DNA of 64,000 nucleotides from Myrica gale (lineage: Eukaryota > Streptophyta > Magnoliopsida > Fagales > Myricaceae). The position numbers and the translations under genes are program-made. Of the stretch, positions 34,818-48,100 are shown piece after piece. Position 1 is the first letter of the stretch; every line of letters begins with the position of its first letter. The notes below the pieces were generated by a model. The model was not told the DNA's origin, did not search any database, and worked only from the letters and a program-made list of their open reading frames with translations. The DNA lies in the NCBI GenBank assembly GCA_963930655.1, contig OZ005621.1, forward strand, positions 16,169,001-16,233,000, given 5' to 3'.

Positions 34818-36173
34818 TCACTTTTTGAGCTTAGATTGATAGAGACTATATTTTAAGCAACTTCTTATTTTCACACCGCAATCATTTACGCAATGATGAG
34901 ATTTTAATAAAATTAATATTAGGTCAAATATACTTCTCGTGCATCGATTATTGGAGTTTTGATATTTTGCATTCTGAACTATTGATTTCATTAAATTTGA
35001 CTCTTAACTTCTACTCGTTTAGACTTTGTATCCTCTCCTCTTAGTTAGAAAGAAAATTGATATTTTGCTTCATTAAAATAAAAATTGTACTCTCATATTT
35101 TTTATAAAGGTAAATTCATTATTTCATTACACAAAATTATCAAATTATATTATTATTATTATATTTTGAAAAATTTATTGTTAAAACACATGGATGACAC
35201 TATCTTTTCCTAAAGTGTAAACTTTGGAACCACCGGACATAGTTATCGTTGACCAAGACCACTGATTATTTTAATTATCCACAATTAGTGACACATAATT
35301 CTTTAATTAGTCTAATTACATAGGACAGAGGTACTGCGAAATAGTTTATAATCAATATGGTGTAAACTGTGCCACGGAACAATCCCTAAACTAATCAAAA
35401 GACACGGGGAAAAGGGTTAGAGTAGCGGCTTAAACCGTAGCTTAGAAAGGTTGTTTAGGAATTAGGACGAATGATTGCCTAAAAAGTCGCATTAGCGTCT
35501 AAATTAAGAAGGATTTGGGTCACTTTTGGACTCATATAATATTTGAAAAAGTGACCCGTTTCCATAAGGTTTGTTTTGTATTTTCCCAGCGGATTCAAAT
35601 CTAGATAGCGTTAACTTTTAGAAGTTTCCACGTCCGACATTTTTAGAGAGAATAATTAGTTATTAATCTTATCCAACACCTTTTTAATTTTTCCTCTTTT
35701 AATTAACCTACTAAGCTAGGGGCAAGATAGTCTTTTCAAATGGGAGCGCCCAAATCAAAGGACTCACAGACATACCCCCACTCGTGCTTTTTTTTTTTTT
35801 TTTTTTTCTAGATACCCCCACTCGTGCTTTTGCTTTGCCGTGAAACGGAATTTTATAGTACATTCTTTCTGCACAGATAGAGAGGAGAGAGAGAGAGCGC
35901 AGTTATGCGTTTTGTTTTTATATTCATCAAAGAGGGAGGAAGGGGGAAAGAGAGAGAAGAGTCAAGTGTATCCCTTTCCCTCCTCGCGCCCACTGAAAAA
36001 CTGAAACCTCCGTCCTGCTTGTGAAAGACCCAACTTTCAGCTTTGAACAGACATATTCATTGTCTGAGGGCTTATTCATATTGGAAGTGAAATTGCGATA
36101 CCTCTCTCTCTCTCTCTCTCTCTCTTTTATTTTGGGGGTGGGTTAAAGTTTGAGGATTTTGGAGTTCTATAAT
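34818..36173. other. Upstream region and 5' UTR of the RING membrane-protein gene
   Basis: AT-rich to about 35740, then a more GC-balanced stretch with GA/CT-rich sequence leading to the start codon. A 20-bp sequence (ATACCCCCACTCGTGCTTTT) occurs at 35772-35791 and again at 35812-35831, on either side of a T run. A (TC)n tract at 36102-36124 probably lies in the 5' UTR. TATA box not identified. Confidence 0.5.
36102..36124. repeat. (TC)n microsatellite in probable 5' UTR
   Basis: Uninterrupted CT dinucleotides about 50 bp before the start codon. CT tracts are common in plant 5' UTRs. Confidence 0.9.
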
Positions 36174-39100
36174 ATGACGAGTTGGCGGAGAGTATTGAAG
36201 TCCGTGCAGACCGTGGCAGCCCACGGCCTGCTTTTGTGCTTCACGCTCTTACTCGTCCTCAAGCTCGACCATGTTGTCTCCTACTCTTGGTGGTCAGTCT
36301 CCTTAATATATGTATTTTTCTCCGTATGTGAATGCATGTTCCATTTTGAAAAATGTTTGTTTTGTTATTTTCTTTTTGGTACTTGTCTTCTTAGATGTCT
36401 TGTTTTTATTGGATTATAAAAGGACTTCGATTGTTCTGAAAAGGTAGTGGGGTGGACAGGTGCTATGATTTTGTGGGTTTTGTATGAGTTTTTTTTTGGG
36501 AATTAATTTTCAGGTAGGAACTCATTGGCTTTGTTCGTTTTCCATCAGTAGTTATTTGCCTCGTAAAGATGGCTTCTGTGGAATGTTTAGTTGACCCCAC
36601 GAATCTATAACCCACTCTCCTTTGGGAAACACATGAAGGACATCAATTATGGGACCGAAAAATGAATGCTCTGCCATTTTAGAGTGTCTCAGATTTTCGT
36701 TTTTGTTTGTTTGCCCTCGAACGAGAAAAAAACTAGTAGCCAAAGTGCGAAATATTTTGTGGATATTGAGATGAAATTGTGTTTGCTAGAGAAGTGAGTG
36801 ATGGCCTTCATGCAACCAGTGGCAATAGAATCGTGTTTTAAAAGAATTGAACGAAATTATTTCATTGGAGAATGTAAGTAGATATGGAAATGTGTGAAGT
36901 GAAATCCGTTTGAATTAGTTAAGGACGGATGCTTAGATCAACATTAAGGATGAATGGTTTTCTGTTCTGTTCTAGGAGCTCTTGGGTGGCTGTATTGATT
37001 GGTTAGATGCGGGGTAAAGTTGAGTCTCAGCAGTATTGGATAGGTTTCTCTTTCTCCAAATTTGAGTGATCACAATTGCAGTTCATGGAGTAATACCTGA
37101 ACCTATTGGAGATCATATTTAAAGAGAATTGAAGGATGATTTTATTTTCTAGGGGTAACTTGTCCGCATAGAAGTCAAAAGGGGATACTCTTTTGGGGTC
37201 ATGTTGGGGAGGTTTGATGATATGAGAAAATAAAACCTATTAGAAATTGCCAGAAATAATCGGATACCAAGGCATTTGGTAATTTTAAACATCTCAGAAA
37301 AGCATTTAACATGCATGTGGAAGCTTATTAGAAAGTGTCCAAGAAGATGTAACCCAGATCGACAAGAAGCATACCTTGGAATTATTGAATATATTTGAGT
37401 TTTACTATTATCTAGTGAGTTAATTCGTATAGTCAGATGATCATAGCTATTCAAGTGGTGATTTTGTAAAACTTTTAGCCAGAGCTTCAAAAAGCACTTG
37501 CTAATGCCAAGTATGTCATTAGTATTTTCATAATCAGAGACAGAGAAAGTATTAAGATTTTTATCGAGATTCAGCTGAATAGCAACCCTATTAAGTTAAC
37601 GACGTGTAGAAGCAGACTTCTGAGTTGTAGGGTAGAGCGTTAACAGTGGCTGGAGGGGTCCTTTAGGATGAGGTAAGAGTGGGTCTCTGTGATCTCGTGG
37701 GAGGATGGATTAGCGAATTTATCTTCCCATGCTTCTGCTAAGTTTTAGGATAGGAAACATTCTTATCACAAGGTCTGTTATTATGCAATAAAGGCTTGAA
37801 TGTTTTAGATTGAATTAGGGCTTGAAAAAGTTGAATTTTGATGAATAAAAGGAGCTGGAAACTGGGGGAATGACTTGCAATTATTTTCTGGCAACTCTAA
37901 AGGTTGTGCTTTTAATGATGTTAGAGGGATGATTGCAGATCTGAAAGGTTGAAAGATTATTGTTAGAGCTTTAAACAAAAGAGAGAGTTTGCAGTTGCTG
38001 ATGGCTGTGAACAGCACCAGTAACAAGTACAAATATGGCAAAATAGGAGAGAAAGTAACAAACTAAGGCCTATGTGCCTCCATACTTTTAAACTCCCCAC
38101 TCTTCTAGTAATTAAACCCTGAATTACTTCCATATAGTGACTTATTAGAACTAGGAATCCTAATTGACTTGTTACATAAAAGCAGAAAAAACCAATGAAA
38201 GTCTTATGCGAGTAGAAACTCTAACCTACATAGAAAATCACACATGCATGAAGCTTCCGCTCAAACAAATGACTTACTCTAAAAACTATTTTAACCAAAA
38301 ACCATGATACGAAGGCTTCGAGAGAATTTCTTGGTTCACTAGGATGTTGCATGATGACCCTTGAAAAGCTCTAAAGCTGTCAAAAATTGAAAATCATCCT
38401 AAAGGGATAAGCAGCTTGACCTTTCTCCCAAGGTTGCATGAAGTGAGTTCCAAGGTCGACTGGCTTCTTCCAATTTGGAAAGATTTATATATGAGGGGGG
38501 ATTTAATAAGTGTATCTGTTGAAATCTTCCTTGAAATCATCATGAATTACACCTGCTCGACATTTCTTGCTCTTGTTTTTGAAAAGGAGGGCCGACAACC
38601 ATCAGGTTGGTGCCATACCTCTTGGATAGGACATCACAAATTCTTTCTGTGTTAATTAGATCTTGCGGCTATTATTTTTTGACTTGCGGAGCTGCTCTCG
38701 AGTGGTGCAGTTTTTGATGTTCTATTGATAGCCTGAACACATTTCAAATAATAGAGGGGGTGGAAGGTTGCAGCTTTACTGGTTTGTTAAATTATTAGCC
38801 CTGAATGTGCTTGTAAATTTATGCTGGGTGTAGAGGAAATTTGTTCTATTCCAGTGACTAGCCCACGATTAGTTGCAGTAATATAGCCCAAACTTTGTCA
38901 TGTGAGGTGGTCGACGACAGGCCAAAACTTGTCTATGGAGCTCTCCTTTTCCACTGGACTTTTGAAACTAATTTACATGCTAATGTGTTGTGATTGGAGT
39001 TCCTGAAAAATTTTTAAACCTCACATTTTGCAATCTAGAGTTTATGATACTCTACGTCTCAAACCTGTCATCCACCAAAATGAAAAAGAAGGCACGTTTA

Positions 39101-42100
39101 ATATTTAGTTACCAGTTGCGTTGTCCTCAATGTGCAGGATAATCTTTTTCCCGCTTTGGATGTTCCATGGAGTTGTTGCCCGAGGAAGATTCTCATTGCC
39201 TGCTCCATCAGTTCCACATAATCGTCATGTATGTTGTTATGCTTCTCTACAGTTCTTGAGATTGATTTCCATAGTAGTTTTGGGATTATGGAAATCTCAG
39301 AACTATCCTCAGGATATGTAAATGTGTATCACTAAAATTTCTCTTTCTTGGACAGTGGGCACCGTGCCATGCAATTGTTGCAACCCCGCTGCTTGTTGCG
39401 TTTGAGTTACTCCTTTGTATATATCTTGAGAGTGTTTATGGTAAATGACTGACACCCTGTTATTGGTTGCTGACCATTGGGATTGACAACTAGTTCTAAT
39501 GCATTCCAGTTATTCTGCCTCTATTTTTCCTTTCATGCCTTGTGAAGTGTTTTGTTTTTGTCTTGTTAACTACATCAGAGATAATTTACAAGGTTGGTTA
39601 TCCTGCCCTAGGCTGTATACCATGTAATTGGTTGATTGTGGTAAAAGGCTCTAATCCTTGACATGATAGCTGCAGTTCAAGTTCTCAACTAATTAATTCA
39701 TTACGTTTTGAACAGCTCCTGGTTTTGCTGCTGTAAAGTTGAAGATCGCCTTGCTTCCCTTATTGGCACTTGAAATAATTATTCTAGTTGACAATTTCAG
39801 GTATATTCTTTATCATTTTTCTTTTGTTTTTATTTTTTATTGTACTTTACTAAGGAGTACTGCTTCCTGGAGGTCATAAATCTTGTACTTGTCAGTTCCA
39901 ATATATAAGAAGTATGCAAGAAGGAGGAAATAATTTTTTGGTTTTCATTGGATGCACATCTCTAATTCATTTTTGTTGGACTTCAATAGAATACACCGTT
40001 AATGATGCATGCAGTTGAATGAACGCAGTTGCTGTTATCTTGCCCCCAGTTTCTTTCTTTTCTCCTCTCTTCAATTCCAAGAATCATCATCTAGAGAACA
40101 TGAAATGAATTCTTAGGTTTTCATGCATGATGTGTGAGGATATGCTTGATTGCAGAACCATATTCTCCTTTGCTATTATTATTATTATTATTATTGTTGT
40201 TGTGGCTTTTATTACTATTTTTCCTTTAAATCTTATGAATTCAAATTTCTGTACAGATTGTCATGCGGCTCTATTGCACTTAATTATAGAATAGGAAGAT
40301 TACTTGTCAACCCAAAAAGGGAAGAGAAGAAGGAAAAATAACATTTTGAAGATAAGTTGAGGTGTTCCACTTAAAGACATGAAAAATTAATCCTGCTGAA
40401 TGCAAATGGATGATAAGCATCTTTAGTTCCATTAGATGCTTCTACATTAGGAATCGATCGGAAACGAAGATTTGACTGATCTAAAACTGTGTTGTTTACA
40501 ACATTAACTAAAGGGTGTAAACATAGTTTTAGAGTTGTAAAGGACTAGAAGAGTGTCAATACCTTTATTTTTTCCCATTTGTCTTTGTCATACTGCTGCC
40601 AAAGGAGATATCCCATCAAAATGCCGCCTTCTGCCCTGCCCTTAGTAATATTGGTTTGATGATTAGGGTGAATGTTCAAATGGCATAAGTCTTACGCAGT
40701 ATTTTTTAAGATGAAAGGTTTAAGCCTTGAAGTGTTGACCATTGGATTTTTAAATTCAGAAGCGCAATATTAGAGCATCGAATTGATCCAAATTCTGTGG
40801 AAAAAATAACTAATATCTTGCAAACATGAAGAGAGATAAACCGAAACAACATTGGCTGTATAATGTATCCTGTAATTTCTTCACTCTTTATTGTTATAAA
40901 CAAATTCTAGGTGTTGTAAAGGTTTTGCCAGGCAGGAGAAAGAATGTGCAAGGAACAGTTCATTGCCTAACTTTTTCGTGTTCTTTATTTGAATAAACTA
41001 GTTCTTCATTTAGAAGTTCATATATCAAGAGAAGTGGCGTTCCAATATTTCATGGAACAGTAATTGTAGATTAGTGCTGGAAGAACCAATCTCTATCCTG
41101 TCCTACTAGCCTTATTTTGACTGTTGGCCTTCTCTTTCCTATTGCCCTTTTTTTTTTGCTTGCTATTTACCTCATGCAACCAGCAGGAATTTAGACTTAT
41201 AGGAGGTAGATCTGCGATTTGGCCCAAAGGCCTTGGAAAATCTGTCACAAGTTGCTAAAGAACATTGAGCTTGCATCTCAATTTCTTATTGTAAGTATAG
41301 TCCTTTCTTTGTAAGGTTTTCATTACTTTTACAGGATGTGTAGGGCTCTGATGTCTGGAGATGAAGAAAGCATGAGTGATGAGGCTGTGTGGGAGACACT
41401 TCCTGTAAGTCTATTGAACTAGCTTCGTTACTGTCTAAGATGCCATGTACTAATAGTATTGGGTACAAATGAATTAGAGGTCATATGAATCGTGATTGCT
41501 TAACATACTTTATATTTGGTTTATTTTTAGGAAGAGAATGCGAAGTTTCTAAATGAAAAACAAGAGGATTAAAGAATGTTCTGAGGTGCTAGATGTTGAG
41601 GTTGACATGTTTGTAGTCTAAACGCTTTTATAGTCTTTATAGGAAGAAAGGTACACTGTATAGTGAAATTTATGCCATGTGGTAGATAGTACTGAAGGAT
41701 ATTTCAGGAGAAACAAGCTAGTTTGGGTTTCTTTTTTGTTTTTATTTTTGGGGGTGGGTGGGTGTTAGATTTGCTAGGATCAAATACATGTAATGAAATG
41801 GATTTATTTGAGCAAATGACTGTTTGTTAAAGGCCTGGTCTCCTTAGCTGCATCTAAAATAGTTCTTAATTACAGTTTTGGATGACAAAATCAATGACAA
41901 TCTTTGGAAGATTTAACAAGAGATTGATATTTTTTTTTGAAGTTTCTTCACCAAGCAAGATCTGTTTTTTTTTTTTGCATCTTTAAATGTGATTTCCCTG
42001 TCCATAATGGGTAAGCTTATCTTGTATCTGGTTTCCATACTCCCTGTATGTTATATGTTTTAGTATTATCAAGACTTATTTAAAGATGCTCCTTTGAAAG

Positions 42101-45100
42101 GACTAAATGATCTTGCTAATGTACTGCTTGTAGCACTTTTGGGTGGCGATATCCATGGTCTTCTTTGTTGCTGCTACCGTCTTCACCCTCCTAAAGCTAT
42201 GTGGTGATGTTTCTTGCGCCCCTGGAGTTTCAAGCATAAGTCCCATATAATGCATTTTGCTCCTTATGAGCTTTATGTTACAGTGTGCTGATCATTGTAT
42301 GATCCCTGCTGTCTCATTTATTATAGATTGCACAGTTGTATGACCATCTCAATCTACTTTGTATTTTTCTTGCAAGATAAGACCTCGTTGTGCTTTAGAG
42401 AAGCAATATTGCTAGATTGACACACAAAATTATTTTGATTAGATTTTTGTACACAACCCAGAAAATGTTGCTCAAGAAAAAAAAAAGTATTCTTTAAGAA
42501 AGGTAAGGCTGATGAAGTAAATGAACGAAGTATGTGCCACATAACCTTCTCATATGGGTGGGAACAGGTAGGAAAATAGGGCTTTATTCTTTGTTCACTT
42601 TCTGTGACTTGTTGCCCAGACACATCCACATTTTATCTCTGTCCTATACCTGTGTTTCACAGAGAAGCATCATCTTGGTTGGGACCAACAAAATTTTCGA
42701 ACTCTATGGTCGGGTCCCTCAAAACATTTATTCAGGAATCCATTTTTTTAGCACTGACTTAATGATGCTTTGTTTATAAACTGGATCCCATGATCTTGTG
42801 TGGAAGCTTGTGAGGCTAACCATCTTTTTGTTAAATCTATGATTGACTAGACCTTCTAATTTCTGTGAATTTACAGTAAGAAAAGTTTTAGGAATTCTAT
42901 GTTCTATCGGCTTAGTGATGGTTACTTAAAGAGATGAGAGTGACTTTTTCTGGGCCTACTATTCTCTTTTGTGACAACAAGAGTGCTATCAAAATAGCAC
43001 ACAATGATGTGATGTGTTCATGAGCGAACAAAACACATCGAAATAGCCTTACTCACTTAGGGCACTTCGTTCACCATCACTTTCTACAGGGTTCAATGCC
43101 ATACATTTCCTCAGAGCTTCAAATCGCGGATCTTCTTACGAAGTCCCACACCACTGTGCAATTCCAATACTTAGTATCTAAACTTCAGATGTTATCCTTT
43201 GAGGCATCTTGACTTTGAAAGGGGGGGGGGGTGTTAAGCATATTGATTCATAAACTAATAAAATTAAAGTTCTTTCTTTGGCCCAATTATCGATTAGAAG
43301 ATTTAGCTTGTATAAATCGCTATTTGTTTGATACCAATAATGGTAGTCATTTTAGTATGACAAGGATTCATATGTATCCACGTTTGAAAATCAATTAATG
43401 GTACATTTTTACCATAATTACGTCTCTGGGGGTGTTTGGCAGTAAAAATTTTGGGGGTTGGAAATTTTGGGATATTGGAGTTTGTGAAAAAATATAGATA
43501 TTTTATGGGATTTGATGAAAAAGTGAAGAGAGAAGATTTAAATGAATAATATAATAATAATAAATAATTTGATGAGGAGAGAGATTATTTTATAATTTTT
43601 TAATGAGTGGAAATTTTGAGGGGTGAAAATTTCCACCCCCGAACACCACCTATATGGTGTTATTGTTACATGCACCAATAACCATGTTGTGTTCCCCTCT
43701 TGTTCCATTTTATGGCTTCCCTTCTATTATGCTTATTTTATTTTATTTTATTCATGTAATTGTTCCTTTTGTTCGTTGTTGGTTGGATAACTTGTGTGCA
43801 TGTAGCTATGCTTTACATGTTGGAGGATTCTAAATAGGAATTTTCTTTAGTTATTTAAATTCTTGGGATCAGTGTTGGAAGACGCTGGCTCCCTCTAGAG
43901 TTTCTTTTTGGCTTGGGAGGTTGCTCATGGGAGAGTATTGACTATTGACAACTTAAGGAGGAGGGGCCTTTTGTTGATTGATTGGTGCTTTTTGTGCAAA
44001 TGCGAGGGGGAGTCTGTGAATCGTATTTTTCTGCATTGCCAAGTGGCTCGAGGTTTGTGGGCGTATTTGTTTTGCATTATGAACCTTTCTTGGGTTATGC
44101 CTCGGAGGGCGATCGAGGTGTTGAGGTGCTGGAAAAAGAAGTTCGATAATCCCATTGCTTTGGTAGTGTGGCGAATGATTCCTCTTGTTGTTTGATGGAT
44201 CTTGTGGAGGGAGAGGAACAACCGATGCTTTGAAGATTTTGAGCAGTCTTTGGATAGTTTAAAGGGTCTTGTTTTGCAGTCGCTTTTTCTTTGGGCCAAT
44301 GTGATGTTGGGTTATCCCTTTCTGGTTTTCCGGATTTTCTTAGTTTTCTTGTTTGTATGTGTTAGGGGTTCTCAGTATAGTCTCTTGTATTGTCGTCTCC
44401 TTCTTCTTATGTTCTTTGTTTTTCTTCTCTTTAATAAGATTGACTTACTTATCAAAAATTCTTGATTCTTGCTCATTTTTGGATAATTGAGAATTGCCAT
44501 TCAAAAAGTTGAGGGGTTGCTGTTGTTTATCACATTGGCTCTTTCCCCCTTATTGATTGATTAACAGTGATCCTTTTGTCTGTATATCAATTAATTGCTT
44601 CATTTTACTCATGTATACATGATGTGGCAGGTGATGTAGGTGCGCTTGGCTGGTGGGACGTATTTATAAATTTTGGGTATGTGTTGGAATGTCATTTGTA
44701 ATTTTTACAGTTTACTAATTAGCATTGTTGCTTTCGACATTGATATGATATGAGGTTTTGAATCACACATTACAATTGTTCTTTTATTACAGAATTGCAG
44801 AATGCTTTGCCTTCCTTGTTTGTACAAAGTGGTCTAATCCGATGATCCATAGAAGCTATCGCACAAGTGAAGCTAGTTCATCTTCTACGACTATCAGATA
44901 TCTTGATTGGTACAGTGGTTTAGAGGTTTCTCTGGATGAGGATCAGCAACAAGATAGAATGTGCAGTCTGCAAGACATTGGTGGCCACATCATGAAGATT
45001 CCAATAATTGGTTTTCAGATCCTTCTTTGTATGCGATTAGAGGTATGTAATTTTATGTTGCTGTAACATTCGTATTGCTTTATCACTTTGGTAGACTGTG

Positions 45101-48100
45101 CAGTGGTTTTCTCTCTAGAGCTTTGGGTTATTGTCGTTGTTAGCTTTGTCGTTAGATTTCCTTAGTTTCTTTGGGTTGTGAGAGATGTCATTCCAGCGTC
45201 ATATTAATATTGAAGCGAAGGTTCAGTTTGTCTACCAGTGATAATGGCATTACCTTGATCACGGAATGGAGTAATAGTTCTCAGAACACGATTTCTCTTG
45301 GCTGTTACGGAGTTGTTTGGTTGACGAACATGCTGGGCAGATTGATAGACGCGGAGGAAGGTCGGGATTTTATAGAGAAGTTTAACGAGTCATCCTATGC
45401 ATTCTTGGTGTAGAGGTGCTTGAACAAAAGAGACCGTTATGTGGCTGTGGCGGAGTATGGGTAGGGCCGTCGAAGAGAACAGTAAGAGTGCCAGAGGGCA
45501 AGTCTTGCGGGGGATGGCGTTTGTTGCTTAGGATGTGCAAAGAAATCCTTCGTGTTCTTGGTGATTCTCATTGTCAGAAGGCGAAGGTTGTTTCTTCTGG
45601 TTTACGGGATGGAGTTTCTTTTGCCAAGGCGGTGCTGGTTGCTTCGCCGGAGAAGGTGGCCAAGCGTGGGAAGCGTAAGGTGCACGTAGCTGCTGCTGTC
45701 AGGGATAAGTAGACATCGGTTGATATCCCTGCAGCCACGCATGCAAAAAATGAAGATAAAAGGGAGGCGCAATTGGTGATTCCCAATAGTGATTTTATTG
45801 AGTCACCGAAGCTGTCGGTTGCAACAGAAGAAAACGCGTGGGAGGCTTTAATGAAGGTAAAAGGAGAGTTGGATCACCTTATTGGGCTGGTGGGTAGTAA
45901 GTCTGCGTATGGGCCCATGGAGAATTTATAGTGTATGGTAAGTGGGTTTAAATTGGTGGCCTAGAAGTCGGTGGACTAGTCGTCAGTTGAAGCTGGGAGA
46001 TGCCTTGCCTCTGGGTCAGGCTGTGGGCTGGGTTCAGCCCAGTTTGGTTTGTACTTTGAAACCTCTCCTGGGTTGCAAATTGGGTTGCTTGGGGGACAAT
46101 TGGGTAGGACTCCCGATTCGCTTCAAGAGTCGCCTGGGTTGGGGGTTATCGGCTAGACTCTTGTCGATAATGTTCTCGGAGGGGTGCCGACTGTAGGTTG
46201 CAAGTTGCCGGAGTTGTTGGGGACCACGTTGGAGGCGTCGACGATTTTTGTGGTGGAAGTCGAGGGCCATATGGGTGTCGGGGCTATTTCGATAGATGCT
46301 GGCTTGGAGGTATCGGCGCATTTTGAGGTGAAAGATTCGGGCTCCATGGGAGGCAGGGACGCTGATGTTGGGTTTCTGCCGCCGAAGCCAAGGGAGGCCC
46401 TGTTGGAGGGCTGTGTGCCCTCGACTGTGGCTGAGGTGGAGGATAGGGGTGGTGGGGAAGTTCTGCTCGGTGTTTTCGTGGGAGCCTCTGAGGATTGTAT
46501 ATCTTTGCAGTTGAAGGGGACCGAAAATGTTAATTCTTGTGGGCTGTTGAGGAAGTCTATGGTTGAGAGGGGAGTTTTTGCGGGAGACTAGGGTCTTGCA
46601 GGAGAGATTCAGGTTATATTAGCATCCCTGGTGGAGCCTTCTTTGCTCCAGCAACCCATAGACAGTGTCGCTGTTGTAAGGTCTTTGGATGGGCTCTTTG
46701 TCGAAGTTTCGTCTAGGGGGAGATGAGATGATTCTTCGTGAGAGTGAGGAGAATGAGATGGTAGTTGAGCCTTTGAGGATGCTCTTGCCATCAGAGGAGA
46801 CTGTGAAGGGTGACGGTTTGGCTGCTCCCTCTAGCTGGGTGCTCAATATGGTGTCTTTTTTCAGGCATTTGGTAGGGGTGTAGATGTGATGGGGAGACAG
46901 TTGACCATGTTCTGCTGCATTGCCCTTTAGCGCGCGGGATGTGGTCTCATGTGCTTTGTATTGTGAATTTTCATTGGGTTATGCCTGAGAAGGTGATGGA
47001 TGTGCTGTGGTGTTGGAAGAGGAAGCTTTCCAATCCAATCGCGAAGGCTATTTGGAGATTGATGTGCTGTGGTGTTGGAAGATGTTTTGAAGATTGTTCA
47101 TTGTCTCTTGATAGATTGCAGGGTGTTTTGTTGTCTTCCCTTTTCTGTTGGGCTAATTCTGTGGTTGGCTGCCTTTTGTAGACTTAGATGATTTTCTTAG
47201 ATTTATTGCTTGTTTGAATTAGTGATTTCGGAATAACCTTTGTACTGTTTTCACTTTTTTCTAATGAGATTGGCTTATTTATCAAAAAAAATTTAAGTTG
47301 CGGTAATGGCTAGGCTTTGGGATTTCTTATCAATTGACCTATAATGGTTTCTGATTCCAGGAAACACCTGCCAAGGCTAAGCATATTCCACTGCCGGTTC
47401 TCTTCTCTCCTATTTTTCTACTGCAAGGTGTAGGTCTCCTATTTGCTGCCTCTAGGTTGGTGGAGAAAATTGTACTTTTACTTCGAAGTGGAGCCGGCAC
47501 AGGATTATATTTTTGGTTTTCTGCCAGAGCTCATGACTGCTTAGGGTTCTTGCACCGTGGTTCCAGGTAAGGATTCTGCCGCTTCCTTGAGAATATTTTA
47601 AGCAAGCAAGACTCTGAACATACTGAATAAATGCAAGCATTGACTGGTGCAAATGCTATAAGACTAATCTGGAAATCTTCAATCATAGGCTATTGGGTTG
47701 GTGGTCAATTGATGAAGGCAGTCGAGAAGAACAGGCCCGATTATTCCACCAGGGGGCTCCTGGGTTAGTATGATTTTACTTAAACTGTAATAGCTCTAAG
47801 TTCAATTGATGCAAACGTTATGTAAGTAGCTGTAATGCCTGGATCTATCTTGTTCTTTTCTCTAATTTCCAGCAATTTATTTAGCCTTTAACTTTACAGT
47901 CTCGCTTTGATTTCTTACCCTTTTCCAAAAATTCGAAGGATGAAATCTAGAGACACCCACCTTATATTAGTCCCCAAACTCACTAAACCGGATCTGCTGT
48001 ATTTCCATTCACTTTTAACAGCCCTGGACAGCCAACCAACTTGAAATCTCTTCCTTGTTTTACCCCAAACCACATTTCTTTTCTTACCCTGTTCATAATC

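Noticed and set aside
45416..46591. Several GC-rich open frames as host genes in intron 8
   Set aside because: They read as broken LINE ORF1 and lead into a LINE 3' end of the same family seen elsewhere in the window.
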